In this document: in pieces, positions 34,369-42,667 of the stretch
Numbering within the stretch: the stretch's first letter is position 1
Layout of the letters: each line of letters starts with the position of its first letter
NCBI GenBank assembly: GCA_963815135.1
Contig: CAWFFO010000011.1
Span: 558,001-622,000, forward strand
Source: CAIWTU01 sp963815135
GTDB taxonomy: Bacteria; Desulfobacterota; Desulfuromonadia; Geobacterales; Geobacteraceae
Length of the DNA: 64,000 bases
Direction: 5' to 3'
The notes under the pieces: generated by a model
Databases searched by the model: none
Told to the model about the DNA's origin: nothing
What the model saw: only the letters and a program-made list of their open reading frames with translations
Position numbers and translations under genes: made by a program

Positions 34369-34986
34369 CTAATTTCTTTTGGCGATTTTTTCAATTGCCT
34401 GCAGTACATACGGAAAAACACTATCCACAATTATCCTGTATCCCTCAGCCGTTGGGTGAATACCATCATTACGGTTCAAATGCGATTCTCCGGCCACCTT
34501 GTCCAGGAAAAACGGAATCAATATCAGTCCATGCTTTTCGGCAATTCTGGGGTAGACCCGGGCAAAGAGTTCATCATATTCGCCCTTGCGCCGCTTCAGG
34601 TTCTGCATTCCTGCAAGCACGACAACGATTTTGTGATCCATGAGGATATGGACGATGGAATCGATGTTTCGTTCCATTTCCTCGGGGGGAATCCCGCGCA
34701 GTCCATCATTGGTACCTGTCTGGAGAATAACGATGTCCGGCTTCCTCGACAGTATTGTGTCGATTCGCGAGAGGACTTCTCCGCTTTTTTCACCGTTTAT
34801 GCCTGCATTGATTATACGGAAATCGAATCCGGAGTTGCGAAGTTTCCGTTCCAATCGAGCTGGGTAGGCATGCTCCTCGGTAACACCGAATCCGGCAGTC
34901 AGGCTGTCACCGACCGCAATTATAGTAGCCTTGCAGTCGGTATGTTGCGGTTCCGGACTGTGACTGGCTGTATCTTCATTTTTCAT
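34369..34986 (-). CDS. SGNH/GDSL hydrolase (arylesterase/TesA-like)
   Basis: The 205-residue protein has the SGNH blocks: AVGDSLTAGFGV (nucleophile Ser), NAGINGEKSGEVLSRID (Gly), LQTGTNDGLRGI (Asn of GxND) and DGIHPTAEGY (catalytic Asp-His). This is the layout of the TesA/arylesterase group that hydrolyses acyl esters and thioesters. I see no clear signal peptide, so it may be cytoplasmic, unlike TesA of E. coli. AAGGAG precedes the start. Confidence 0.9.
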   Translation of the reverse strand: MKNEDTASHSPEPQHTDCKATIIAVGDSLTAGFGVTEEHAYPARLERKLRNSGFDFRIINAGINGEKSGEVLSRIDTILSRKPDIVILQTGTNDGLRGIPPEEMERNIDSIVHILMDHKIVVVLAGMQNLKRRKGEYDELFARVYPRIAEKHGLILIPFFLDKVAGESHLNRNDGIHPTAEGYRIIVDSVFPYVLQAIEKIAKRN

Positions 34987-35392
34987 TTATAGTACTCCTT
35001 TAAATATGTTTCCCGTCAAAGTCTGACAGATTCAGTATTTTTAAAATCAACAACAGGCCTGCAAAAAAGTAGCTCCATCCAGACTTTGTGTCAAGATACC
35101 CCATGTCAACGTGCTGGCACCAAGGGAAAATGTCTTTTCTTTTGCCCTTACAAACTTGCATATGCTTATTTCTTGTCATCTCTGATTTGTGTAAATTGAG
35201 GCAGTATAATTAAATACAATGCTGATGTACTCCCGGAAATGTATAAATTACTCATGCTTGTCGTTTTCTCGGAACTCGAACAGCATTTTTGTCTACATTT
35301 AAAGCCACCTATATATTTGCATGCCAACAATCATTTTTATTCAGGTTTTCATGATTTTTATGGTCAGCTGATTTATGGATCTTTGTGATTTG
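34987..35392. other. Intergenic region without a visible gene
   Basis: This AT-rich stretch lies between the divergent GDSL esterase and the dehydrogenase gene. I find no open frame with coding character, tRNA or clear hairpin terminator in it. A promoter is at its right end, listed separately. Confidence 0.5.
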
Positions 35393-35420
35393 TTGACAAA
35401 ATAAAATAAATCTATATCAT
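35393..35420 (+). promoter_or_regulatory. Promoter of the isopropylmalate/isocitrate-type dehydrogenase gene
   Basis: TTGACA (35393-35398), a 16-base spacer and TATCAT (35415-35420) lie about 50 bases upstream of the start codon. Confidence 0.65.
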
Positions 35421-35470
35421 GCTATAGTTTTCATAGTTGCATTCCGGATATGTGAAAAGGAGATACTCAA

Positions 35471-36523
35471 ATGTACAAGATTGCAGTTGTAGGTGGAGAT
35501 GGAACCGGACCCGAGGTTGTTCGGGAAGGTATGAAAGTGTTGGATGCGGTTAGCAGGAAGTTCGACATAAAAATGGATTTTACCCATTTTGATTTTGGCG
35601 GAGAAAGGTACCTGCGGACTGGAGAAGTCCTGCCGGAAACCGCAGTTTCCGATTTGAAACAATTCAATGCCATATATCTCGGTGCCATCGGCCATCCTGA
35701 CGTAAAACCGGGAATTTTGGAAAAAGGGATTCTGCTCAAGCTGCGCTTCGAGCTTGACCAATACGTGAATTTACGACCGATAAAGCTTTATCCCAATGTT
35801 GAGACTCCTCTTAAAGACAAGAAGCCTGAAGATATAGATTTTGTCGTCGTCAGGGAAAATACCGAGGGGCTGTATGTAGGTGCGGGTGGAAACATGAGAA
35901 GGGGAACTCCGGATGAAGTTGCCATCCAGACATCGATCAATACACGTATGGGGGTCGAACGATGTATCCGCTATGCGTTCGAACTTGCAAGAAAGAGGAA
36001 CAAAAGAAAGACTCTTACGCTTTGTGGAAAGACAAATGTCCTTACATATGCATTCGATCTCTGGGAGAGGGCTTTTCACGAAGTGGGCGAGAAGGATTAC
36101 CCTGATATCAAGCGCGAATACGCGCATGTTGACGCCACAACCATGTGGATGGTAAAAAATCCGGAATGGTTTGACGTTATAGTCACGGATAACCTGTTTG
36201 GTGATATTATTACCGATTTGGGTGCAATGGTCCAGGGGGGGATGGGAATTGCCTCCGGTGGTAACATTAATCCGGCAGGTGTTTCCATGTTCGAACCGAT
36301 CGGCGGCAGCGCTCCGAAATATACAGGTAAAAATGTTATTAATCCCATGGCTGCAATCGGTGCCGCAATGATGATGTTGGACACGCTGGGTGAACAAACG
36401 GCCTCTGTGGCAGTTGAAACTGCCATGGTGGAAGTTATGCAGCAGATGAAGAGTATGAGCGCCGGCAAGATGGGATACTCTACCACTGAAATCGGCGATA
36501 TGGTGGCGAAAGCTGTAAGCTGA
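35471..36523 (+). CDS. leuB: 3-isopropylmalate dehydrogenase (isocitrate/isopropylmalate dehydrogenase family)
   Basis: The 350-residue protein is a beta-decarboxylating dehydrogenase: VVGGDGTGPEVVREGMKVLD at the N-terminus, LLKLRFELDQYVNLRPIKLY (substrate-binding Arg residues), VVRENTEGLYVG, the Lys/Asp active site in VDATTMWMVKNPEWFDVIVT and DNLFGDIITDLGAMVQGGMG, and EPIGGSAPKYTGKNVINPMA. It supplies the leucine step missing between leuCD and the transaminase, and no other leuB is in the window. However it lacks an obvious leucine-operon context; the FELDQYVNLRP form also occurs in tartrate/malate and homoisocitrate enzymes, so specificity is not certain. asd follows with its own promoter. 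Confidence 0.8.
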   Translation: MYKIAVVGGDGTGPEVVREGMKVLDAVSRKFDIKMDFTHFDFGGERYLRTGEVLPETAVSDLKQFNAIYLGAIGHPDVKPGILEKGILLKLRFELDQYVNLRPIKLYPNVETPLKDKKPEDIDFVVVRENTEGLYVGAGGNMRRGTPDEVAIQTSINTRMGVERCIRYAFELARKRNKRKTLTLCGKTNVLTYAFDLWERAFHEVGEKDYPDIKREYAHVDATTMWMVKNPEWFDVIVTDNLFGDIITDLGAMVQGGMGIASGGNINPAGVSMFEPIGGSAPKYTGKNVINPMAAIGAAMMMLDTLGEQTASVAVETAMVEVMQQMKSMSAGKMGYSTTEIGDMVAKAVS

Positions 36524-36644
36524 GGAATAAAACTCCGATTTTAATTTTAAGTATAGACTTATTGCGAAAATAGCATTGTAATCGCATGAAAGTTACTCTG
36601 TCTAATCAATGACAAAAATGGAATTAGGCCTTGTTTCATGAAAA

Positions 36645-36680
36645 GAGCGGAGGGGTTGTAGGAACTTCCGCTCCTTTTTT
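36645..36680 (+). terminator. Terminator after leuB
   Basis: GAGCGGA (36645-36651) pairs with TCCGCTC (36667-36673), with a T run at 36675-36680. Confidence 0.8.
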
Positions 36681-36681
36681 A

Positions 36682-36711
36682 TTGACATGCTTTCTTTATT
36701 GTAAATAAAAT
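36682..36711 (+). promoter_or_regulatory. Promoter of asd
   Basis: TTGACA (36682-36687), an 18-base spacer and TAAAAT (36706-36711) lie directly after the leuB terminator and about 55 bases before asd. Confidence 0.65.
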
Positions 36712-36765
36712 GATCACTACGGTTGCCTTTTCGATGGCACACCGTCGAAAGGAGATTTACATACA

Positions 36766-37788
36766 ATGGCAAAGAAGTTATGGAATGTTGCAATTGCCGG
36801 TGCTACCGGGGCGGTTGGGACTCAGATGATCGAGTGTCTTGAGGAAAGAAAATTCCCTGTAGGTAAAATTAAATTTCTGGCCAGCGAACGCAGTGTAGGT
36901 AAAATCCTGGAATTTAACGGTAAACCCGTTGAGGTGGAGCTGCTTGGTCATAATGCGTTTGAAGACGTTGATATAGCGCTGTTTTCCGCAGGAGGCAGCC
37001 GCTCAGAGGAATTTTGCCCTTCAGCGGCGAAAGCCGGTGCGGTTTGCATAGACAATTCCAGCGCATGGAGGATGGACCAGGATGTGCCGCTCGTTGTTCC
37101 CGAGGTAAACGAACATGCTATCTCCCAGTATAATAAAAAAGGGATAATAGCCAATCCCAATTGCTCGACCATCCAAATGGTGGTGGCGTTGAAACCCCTT
37201 CACGATTATGCGAAGATCAGGAGAATCGTTGTTTCGACCTATCAGGCTGTTTCCGGCACAGGCAAGAAAGCCATCGACGAGTTAAGGATTCAGACTGTGG
37301 AGATGTTGAATGGCCGGCCGACTGAAGCCAAGGTTTATCCCCATAGGATTGCCTTCAATTGTCTTCCCCAGATCGATTCATTTGAACCGAACGGTTATAC
37401 CAAGGAAGAGATGAAGATGATCAATGAAACAAGAAAGATATTGGAATCGGATATCCGTGTGACTGCCACTACGGTTAGGGTTCCGGTTTTCTATGGACAC
37501 TCCGAGTCTGTTAATATAGAAACGGAAAAGAAAATCACTGTTGAAAAGGCTTTTGAACTTTTGCGTAATGCCCCGGGATGCAAACTTGTGGATGATGTGG
37601 CCAACAAGGTCTATCCTATGCCTTTAAATGCCGCGGGACAGGACCTTACTTATATCGGTCGTATCCGTGAAGACGCATCTACTGAAAACGGCTTGAATCT
37701 TTGGGTCGTTGCCGATAATATTCGCAAGGGTGCCGCAACAAATGCAGTGCAAATTGCAGAAATTCTTATCAAAAAGTATCTCGACTGA
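36766..37788 (+). CDS. asd: Aspartate-semialdehyde dehydrogenase
   Basis: Asd reduces aspartyl phosphate to aspartate semialdehyde, the branch point to lysine/diaminopimelate, threonine and methionine. The 340-residue enzyme has the NADP-binding AIAGATGAVGTQMIECLEER, the nucleophile Cys133 in NPNCSTIQMVVAL, VSTYQAVSGTGKKAIDEL and RVPVFYGHSESVNIET with the catalytic His. AAAGGAG lies before the ATG. The gene stands alone between a promoter and a terminator. Confidence 0.97.
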   Translation: MAKKLWNVAIAGATGAVGTQMIECLEERKFPVGKIKFLASERSVGKILEFNGKPVEVELLGHNAFEDVDIALFSAGGSRSEEFCPSAAKAGAVCIDNSSAWRMDQDVPLVVPEVNEHAISQYNKKGIIANPNCSTIQMVVALKPLHDYAKIRRIVVSTYQAVSGTGKKAIDELRIQTVEMLNGRPTEAKVYPHRIAFNCLPQIDSFEPNGYTKEEMKMINETRKILESDIRVTATTVRVPVFYGHSESVNIETEKKITVEKAFELLRNAPGCKLVDDVANKVYPMPLNAAGQDLTYIGRIREDASTENGLNLWVVADNIRKGAATNAVQIAEILIKKYLD

Positions 37789-37843
37789 AAATTGAAATGC
37801 GTACTGGATTTTAAAAAAGTTCAAAATTATTTCTGTTTCAGAT

Positions 37844-37869
37844 GGAGCGCCTCGCGGGGCGCTTTATTT
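37844..37869 (+). terminator. Terminator after asd
   Basis: AGCGCC and GGCGCT form a GC-rich stem with a short TCGCG-type loop, followed by TTTATTTG. Confidence 0.7.
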
Positions 37870-38032
37870 GTCGGAAGCAAATAAAACAGTAGGTAAAATA
37901 TTTTTCTCCGGTTTGTTTACAAATAACCGCCGGGAAAGCCTCGCTTATAGGCGGGGATGAAAGGCGTCTGGTTTGGTGAATATACTTTATTAAATTTATA
38001 CCTATGTTATTATAAATGCAATTAAAAATAAG

Positions 38033-38437
38033 ATGAATATACAATACGAGTCAACCCGTCATGCGAAGTTTCTTCTCTCCTACCACTTGATATGGTGCCC
38101 CAAGTATCGGCGGTCCATTCTCGACAGGGAAGAAGTGGTTGCGGCTGTTCGGGAGACAATCGAATCCCGCGTTGCTGAGATTGGCTGCACGCTCATTGCG
38201 CTTGAGGTCATGCCGGACCATGTTCAGCTTTCATTGTCGGCACCACCGCGATTTTCTCCTGCTCAACTTGCAGGAAAGATCAAGGGTGGTTCTGGTTCGA
38301 CCCTTGCCGCCCGGTTTCCCGAACTGAAAAAGAAGGGGTCGATCTGGTCACGTTCGTACTTCTGCGCAACTACTGGCACGGTGTCTTCCGAAGTGATCCG
38401 TCAGTACATCGAAACCCAATGGAGCAGAATAGTTTGA
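38033..38437 (+). CDS. tnpA: IS200/IS605 TnpA, copy B, with damaged HUH motif
   Basis: The 134-residue protein matches copy A except at two residues. One is His65 to Gln (MPDHVQLSL, codon CAG at 38225-38227), which removes the second histidine of the HUH metal site. The other is Ser to Ala in FSPAQLAG. The nucleophile Tyr125 is intact. A HUH enzyme without its second His is expected to be inactive, so this copy would depend on TnpA from copy A for movement. Confidence 0.93.
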   Translation: MNIQYESTRHAKFLLSYHLIWCPKYRRSILDREEVVAAVRETIESRVAEIGCTLIALEVMPDHVQLSLSAPPRFSPAQLAGKIKGGSGSTLAARFPELKKKGSIWSRSYFCATTGTVSSEVIRQYIETQWSRIV

Positions 38438-39585
38438 GAGCCTTTGTCTTTAAGGCATACGTTTCCAGGCGAAACCGGAAACTGCACCGGCAGATCGACG
38501 TTGCGTCGTCGGTGTGGAACCATTGCATTGCTCTGCACAAGCGGTACTACCGGTTTTTTGGCAAACACCTGAACCAGTTCCAACTGATGAAGCACATCAC
38601 TAAGCTGAAGCGGCTGCCACGTTATTCTTTCTGGTCGGAAGTCGGCTCCCAGTCCGTACAGGACGTGGTGCAGCGAATCGAAAAAGGCTACCAACTCTTT
38701 TTCAAGTGCGCCAAAGACAGGAAAGCGGGCCGGCCGTCTTCGCGCAAGGTTCGACCTCCGACATTCCGGAAGCGAATCAAATACCAGAGTTTCACACTGA
38801 AGCAGGCCGGCTATTCCCTGTCCGGCAACCAGCTGCGGGTTGGTAAACAGCAATACCGCTACTTCAAGTCCCGCGAGATTGAGGGAAAGATCAAGACCCT
38901 CACCGTAAAACGGGATGCTCTGGGGGACATCTTCTTCATCTTTGTCACTGATGCCGAGTATCAGACACTCCATGCCGCGACTACCGAAATAGCGGGCATG
39001 GATTTTGGGCTGAAGGATTTTCTCACTATCAGCGATGGAAGAAAAGAACCTGCCCCTCAACCACTCAAGCACGCACTGAAACAACTCGCAAAAGCAAACC
39101 GTTCTCTCAGCAGGAAGCAGAAGGGCGGCAATAACAGGAGAAAAGCCAGAAAGAACCTTGCCCGCTTGCACCGGGTAATCGCCAACCGGCGCAAGGACTT
39201 CCATTTCAAGCTGGCCCGGCAGTTAGCTCATCGCTACAACGCTATTGCCATCGAAGACCTGAACCTGTCCGGCATGAAGGCGATGTGGGGCAGAAAGGTG
39301 TCCGACCTGGGCTTTGCCGGTTTTGTCTCGATCCTGGAACACCAGGCAGCCAAGACCGGCTGCCAGATCGTCAAGATCGACCGCTGGTTTCCGAGCAGTA
39401 AGTTGTGTAGTTCCTGCGGAACCATTATCGAGAGATTGTCTCTCCGAGACCGGACATGGGCCTGCGACTGTGGCGCAATCCATGATCGGGATCTCAATGC
39501 TGCACTGAATATTCAAAGAGCAGGGACGTCTGCTCTTGGGCTAGGCGATGTAAGACCGGTAGCGATACCGGCGGTTGCTGTCTGA
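38419..39585 (+). CDS. tnpB: TnpB RNA-guided nuclease, copy B
   Basis: The 388-residue TnpB keeps Asp195 (GMDFG), Glu279 (IEDLN), Asp358 (DRDLN) and the CSSCG/CDCG zinc finger. It differs from copy A at a few positions only in its N-terminal half (for example T8A, and QLRVG for QLWIG); the C-terminal half is identical. It therefore looks functional while the neighbouring TnpA does not. A likely guide-bearing scaffold RNA ends at 39623, with the guide read from truA's upstream region. Confidence 0.93.
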   Translation: MEQNSLRAFVFKAYVSRRNRKLHRQIDVASSVWNHCIALHKRYYRFFGKHLNQFQLMKHITKLKRLPRYSFWSEVGSQSVQDVVQRIEKGYQLFFKCAKDRKAGRPSSRKVRPPTFRKRIKYQSFTLKQAGYSLSGNQLRVGKQQYRYFKSREIEGKIKTLTVKRDALGDIFFIFVTDAEYQTLHAATTEIAGMDFGLKDFLTISDGRKEPAPQPLKHALKQLAKANRSLSRKQKGGNNRRKARKNLARLHRVIANRRKDFHFKLARQLAHRYNAIAIEDLNLSGMKAMWGRKVSDLGFAGFVSILEHQAAKTGCQIVKIDRWFPSSKLCSSCGTIIERLSLRDRTWACDCGAIHDRDLNAALNIQRAGTSALGLGDVRPVAIPAVAV

Positions 39586-39727
39586 ATCCAGAATCCTCGC
39601 CTTTCAGGCGGGGAGTATGTCAAGCAATTAAGTTAGACTTCAACCACAATGGCAAATGTCTTTATGAAGCTGATATGATCTAAATACAGCTCTAATTCTG
39701 GACAGCTTGTTTGTTTTAAAAATTTGT

Positions 39728-40462
39728 ATGCGAAATATAAAACTGACAATTGAATACGATGGAACAAATTATGTTGGTTGGCAGGTTCAACCGAATGGGG
39801 TTTCGATCCAGGAAGTGCTTGAAGATGCTCTTGCAAAAATCCTCAAAGAACCCGCAAGGCTCAAATCATCTGGGCGGACAGATGCGGGTGTGCACGCCAT
39901 GGGAATGGTTGCTGCTTTCCTGACTAATAAGGACATTCCGGTGAGAGCTTTTTGCGAAGGTGTCAATTCCATTCTGCCTTCTGATATTGCTGTGCGTGAA
40001 GCTGTCGAAATGTCACTTGAATTTCATCCAAGAAAAGATGCGCTTGGGAAGCACTACAGGTATACTATATTTAATTCAAAACGGAGGTCTCCTCTAAGCC
40101 GGTCGTTTTCATGGTATTTGAAAAATGAACTTAATCTGGAGGCGATGCGTGAAGCTTCTGATCATTTTTTGGGTGAGAAAGATTTTGCTGCGTTTCGGGC
40201 TGCTAACTGCTGTGCCAAAACCACAATTCGAAGAATTGACGCTATGGAAATAACCCGGAACTCCGAGTTTGTTGTTATTGATGTCAGAGGAAACGGCTTT
40301 CTAAAAAATATGGTAAGAGTAATCGTAGGAACGCTTGTCGAAGTCGGTCATGCTATTTTGTCGCCTGACGCTATACCTGGTTTGATTGAAGGATGTGACC
40401 GGCGGAAATCCGGTGCTACTGCTCCACCCCAAGGACTATGTCTTGTAGAAGTTTTTTACTGA
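39728..40462 (+). CDS. truA: tRNA pseudouridine(38-40) synthase TruA
   Basis: The 244-residue enzyme makes pseudouridine at positions 38-40 of tRNA anticodon arms. It shows LTIEYDGTNYVGWQVQPNG, the catalytic Asp52 in SGRTDAGVHAMGMV, and GFLKNMVRVIVGTLVEVG near the C-terminus. I start at the ATG at 39728; an upstream TTG adds residues that the family lacks. It is the first gene after IS copy B, whose insertion may have displaced its promoter. Confidence 0.95.
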   Translation: MRNIKLTIEYDGTNYVGWQVQPNGVSIQEVLEDALAKILKEPARLKSSGRTDAGVHAMGMVAAFLTNKDIPVRAFCEGVNSILPSDIAVREAVEMSLEFHPRKDALGKHYRYTIFNSKRRSPLSRSFSWYLKNELNLEAMREASDHFLGEKDFAAFRAANCCAKTTIRRIDAMEITRNSEFVVIDVRGNGFLKNMVRVIVGTLVEVGHAILSPDAIPGLIEGCDRRKSGATAPPQGLCLVEVFY

Positions 40463-40489
40463 TTTACATTTATGAGTTGTGATTTTATC

Positions 40490-40518
40490 TTGACAAGGTT
40501 TGATTCATGCATTACTCT
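40490..40518 (+). promoter_or_regulatory. Promoter of rplM-rpsI
   Basis: TTGACA (40490-40495), a 17-base spacer and TACTCT (40513-40518) lie about 55 bases before rplM. Confidence 0.7.
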
Positions 40519-40574
40519 ATGCCCTTTCGGTACAGTTACTAAGATGCATATTCAGAATATGTTGTGAGGTTTCG

Positions 40575-41003
40575 ATGAAAACGCAAATTGCGAAAACAAA
40601 TGAGGTTACCAGGGATTGGTATCTGGTTGATGTCAGTGAAAAGGTGTTGGGGAGGGTGGCAACACGGATTGCTGATGTTCTGCGGGGTAAAACAAAGCCC
40701 ATATTTACTCCGTCTGTCGACACCGGTGATTTCGTCATTGTCGTAAATGCCGAAAAAATACTCCTGACTGGAAATAAGATGTCGGACAAGATGTATTACA
40801 GTCATTCTGGCTATCCCGGCGGCATCAAATCAATCAACGCGGGAAATCTGCTTGAAAAAAATGCCGCTGATATGCTCAGGAAAGCGGTAAAAGGGATGCT
40901 TCCAAAAAATAAGCTGGCTAGCCAGATGCTGAAGAAATTGAAGATTTATACGGGATCTGAGCATCCTCATAGTGCCCAGCAGCCGAAGGTATTGGAAGTA
41001 TAA
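40575..41003 (+). CDS. rplM: 50S ribosomal protein L13
   Basis: The 142-residue protein has the L13 sequence VTRDWYLVDVSEKVLGRVAT, DVLRGKTKPIFTPSVDTGDF, and YYSHSGYPGGIKSINAGNLL, ending HSAQQPKVLEV. The ATG at 40575 follows GAGG; the open frame extends upstream without support. It binds 23S rRNA early in assembly and is paired with rpsI, as in most bacteria. Confidence 0.97.
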   Translation: MKTQIAKTNEVTRDWYLVDVSEKVLGRVATRIADVLRGKTKPIFTPSVDTGDFVIVVNAEKILLTGNKMSDKMYYSHSGYPGGIKSINAGNLLEKNAADMLRKAVKGMLPKNKLASQMLKKLKIYTGSEHPHSAQQPKVLEV

Positions 41004-41038
41004 AATAAATCGTTATTAATCGATCAGGAGATACGAAA

Positions 41039-41431
41039 ATGGCAGCAACGAGCTTTTACGGTACAGGGAAAAGAAAATCATCCATTGCCAGGGTGTGGCT
41101 CAAGCCGGGAAGCGGCAAGATTGTGGTCAACAAGAAGAGCTTGGATGAATATTTTGGCAGGGAGACCTCCAAGATGATAGTCAAACAGCCGCTGGAAATA
41201 ACCGAGAATGTTGATAAATTTGACATTTTCGTTACAGTGAGTGGTGGTGGGGACTCAGGTCAGGCTGGTGCTATTAAGCACGGCATAACCAAAGCTTTAC
41301 TTGAAGTGGATAATGAATTGAGGGGAACTTTGAAAAAAGCAGGTTTTATCACCCGCGATTCCCGCGTCAAGGAAAGAAAGAAATACGGCAAGGCAGCTGC
41401 ACGAAGAAGTTTCCAGTTCTCAAAACGTTGA
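41039..41431 (+). CDS. rpsI: 30S ribosomal protein S9
   Basis: The 130-residue protein has the S9 blocks GTGKRKSSIARVWL, GGGDSGQAGAIKHGITKALL, and the C-terminal tail DSRVKERKKYGKAAARRSFQ ending in FSKR, whose last arginine reaches the P-site tRNA. It follows rplM by 35 bases. Confidence 0.97.
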   Translation: MAATSFYGTGKRKSSIARVWLKPGSGKIVVNKKSLDEYFGRETSKMIVKQPLEITENVDKFDIFVTVSGGGDSGQAGAIKHGITKALLEVDNELRGTLKKAGFITRDSRVKERKKYGKAAARRSFQFSKR

Positions 41432-41462
41432 TGCCTGAGTTGGCTTCCGTTTTATTTCGACA

Positions 41463-41493
41463 AAGGGGAAATCCGACAGGGTTTCCCTTTTTG
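41463..41493 (+). terminator. Terminator after rpsI
   Basis: AAGGGGAAA and GTTTCCCTTTTT form a stem followed by a T run. Confidence 0.82.
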
Positions 41494-41571
41494 TTTGTCA
41501 AATTTCTTGTTACCTGATGACCCTGATAGGTTTGTCAAAACGGCTCAAATAGTCTGTCAAGGAGTAAAATA

Positions 41572-42609
41572 ATGCTGAGAGTTGCCATTGTTGGGGCAAG
41601 TGGATATACGGGAATCGAACTTTTACGGATTCTTTTTGGTCATCCCGAAGTTGCGGTAACGTGTGTTACTTCGGAAAGAAGCGCCGGTAAACCCATTGCC
41701 GGAATCTTTCCAACTGTCCGCGGCCGCTGCAACTATATACTGGAGAACCTTGAACCAACGCGGGTGGCCGACAAAGCTGATCTTATATTTACCGCTTTAC
41801 CTCATAAAGCTGCCATGGAAGTAGTGCCGACATTTCTTAAATTCGGTAAAAAAGTAATTGATCTTTCGGCGGATTATAGACTTAAAAAGCCTGAAGAATA
41901 TGCTGTCTGGTATGAACCCCATATGAATCCCGAGCTTTTGAAGAAAGCAATTTATGGACTTCCTGAAATTCACAGGGAGAAAATAAGGAAAGCGGACTTG
42001 ATTGCCAATCCCGGCTGTTATCCGACAAGCATAATCCTAGGGTTAGCTCCTCTTCTTAAGGAAGGTATTATTGATACATCTTCAATTATCGCTGATTCCA
42101 AATCAGGAGTAAGTGGAGCCGGAAGAGGTGCAAAAGTCGATACACTTTTTTGTGAGATTAACGGTGGATTCAAGGCGTATGGCGTCACTACTCATCGGCA
42201 TACGCCCGAAATCGAACAGGAGCTTTCCATTCTAGCAGGAGAGAATATAAATATTACATTTACTCCGCACCTCGTCCCGATGAATCGAGGGATACTGTCA
42301 ACTGTTTACGGAAAGCTCCGTGAGGATTTATCGGCTGAATCCTTAATAAAGATTTACGAGGAGTTTTATAAGGGGGAAGCATTCATAAGAATACTTCAAA
42401 AAGGAGAATTTCCTTCAACTCTACATGTACAGGGTTCCAATTTTTGTGATATAGGGCTTGCAGTTGATAAGCGTACCGGGCGGGTGATTATTGTATCCGC
42501 CATAGACAATCTTGTAAAGGGGGCGTCGGGCCAGGCAGTGCAAAATATGAATATAATTAACGGATTTCCTGAGAATCTGGGTCTTGAGACGCTTCCTCTC
42601 TTCCCTTGA
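41572..42609 (+). CDS. argC: N-acetyl-gamma-glutamyl-phosphate reductase
   Basis: ArgC reduces N-acetylglutamyl phosphate to the semialdehyde in arginine synthesis. The 345-residue enzyme has AIVGASGYTGIELLRILFGH, the nucleophile Cys149 in ANPGCYPTSIILGLAPLL, SKSGVSGAGRGAKVDTLFCE and the HRHTPEIEQEL block with the catalytic His. It is a lone gene in this window; the rest of the arginine pathway lies elsewhere. Confidence 0.97.
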   Translation: MLRVAIVGASGYTGIELLRILFGHPEVAVTCVTSERSAGKPIAGIFPTVRGRCNYILENLEPTRVADKADLIFTALPHKAAMEVVPTFLKFGKKVIDLSADYRLKKPEEYAVWYEPHMNPELLKKAIYGLPEIHREKIRKADLIANPGCYPTSIILGLAPLLKEGIIDTSSIIADSKSGVSGAGRGAKVDTLFCEINGGFKAYGVTTHRHTPEIEQELSILAGENINITFTPHLVPMNRGILSTVYGKLREDLSAESLIKIYEEFYKGEAFIRILQKGEFPSTLHVQGSNFCDIGLAVDKRTGRVIIVSAIDNLVKGASGQAVQNMNIINGFPENLGLETLPLFP

Positions 42610-42667
42610 CCCAAGTTTGAAGGACGAGATGAAGTTTTTTCAGATATGTTTGAATAGTGTGCTCTGA

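Larger units (their letters stand above)
37921..39623 (+). mobile_element. IS200/IS605-family element, copy B
   Basis: This copy is about 98-99% identical to the element at 32376-34079, in the same orientation, and again sits after TTAC and ends in TCAA. It is one base shorter because one C of the left-end hairpin is missing (CCTCGC-TTATA-GGCGGGG). It lies between the asd terminator and truA and does not seem to interrupt a gene. Confidence 0.93.
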
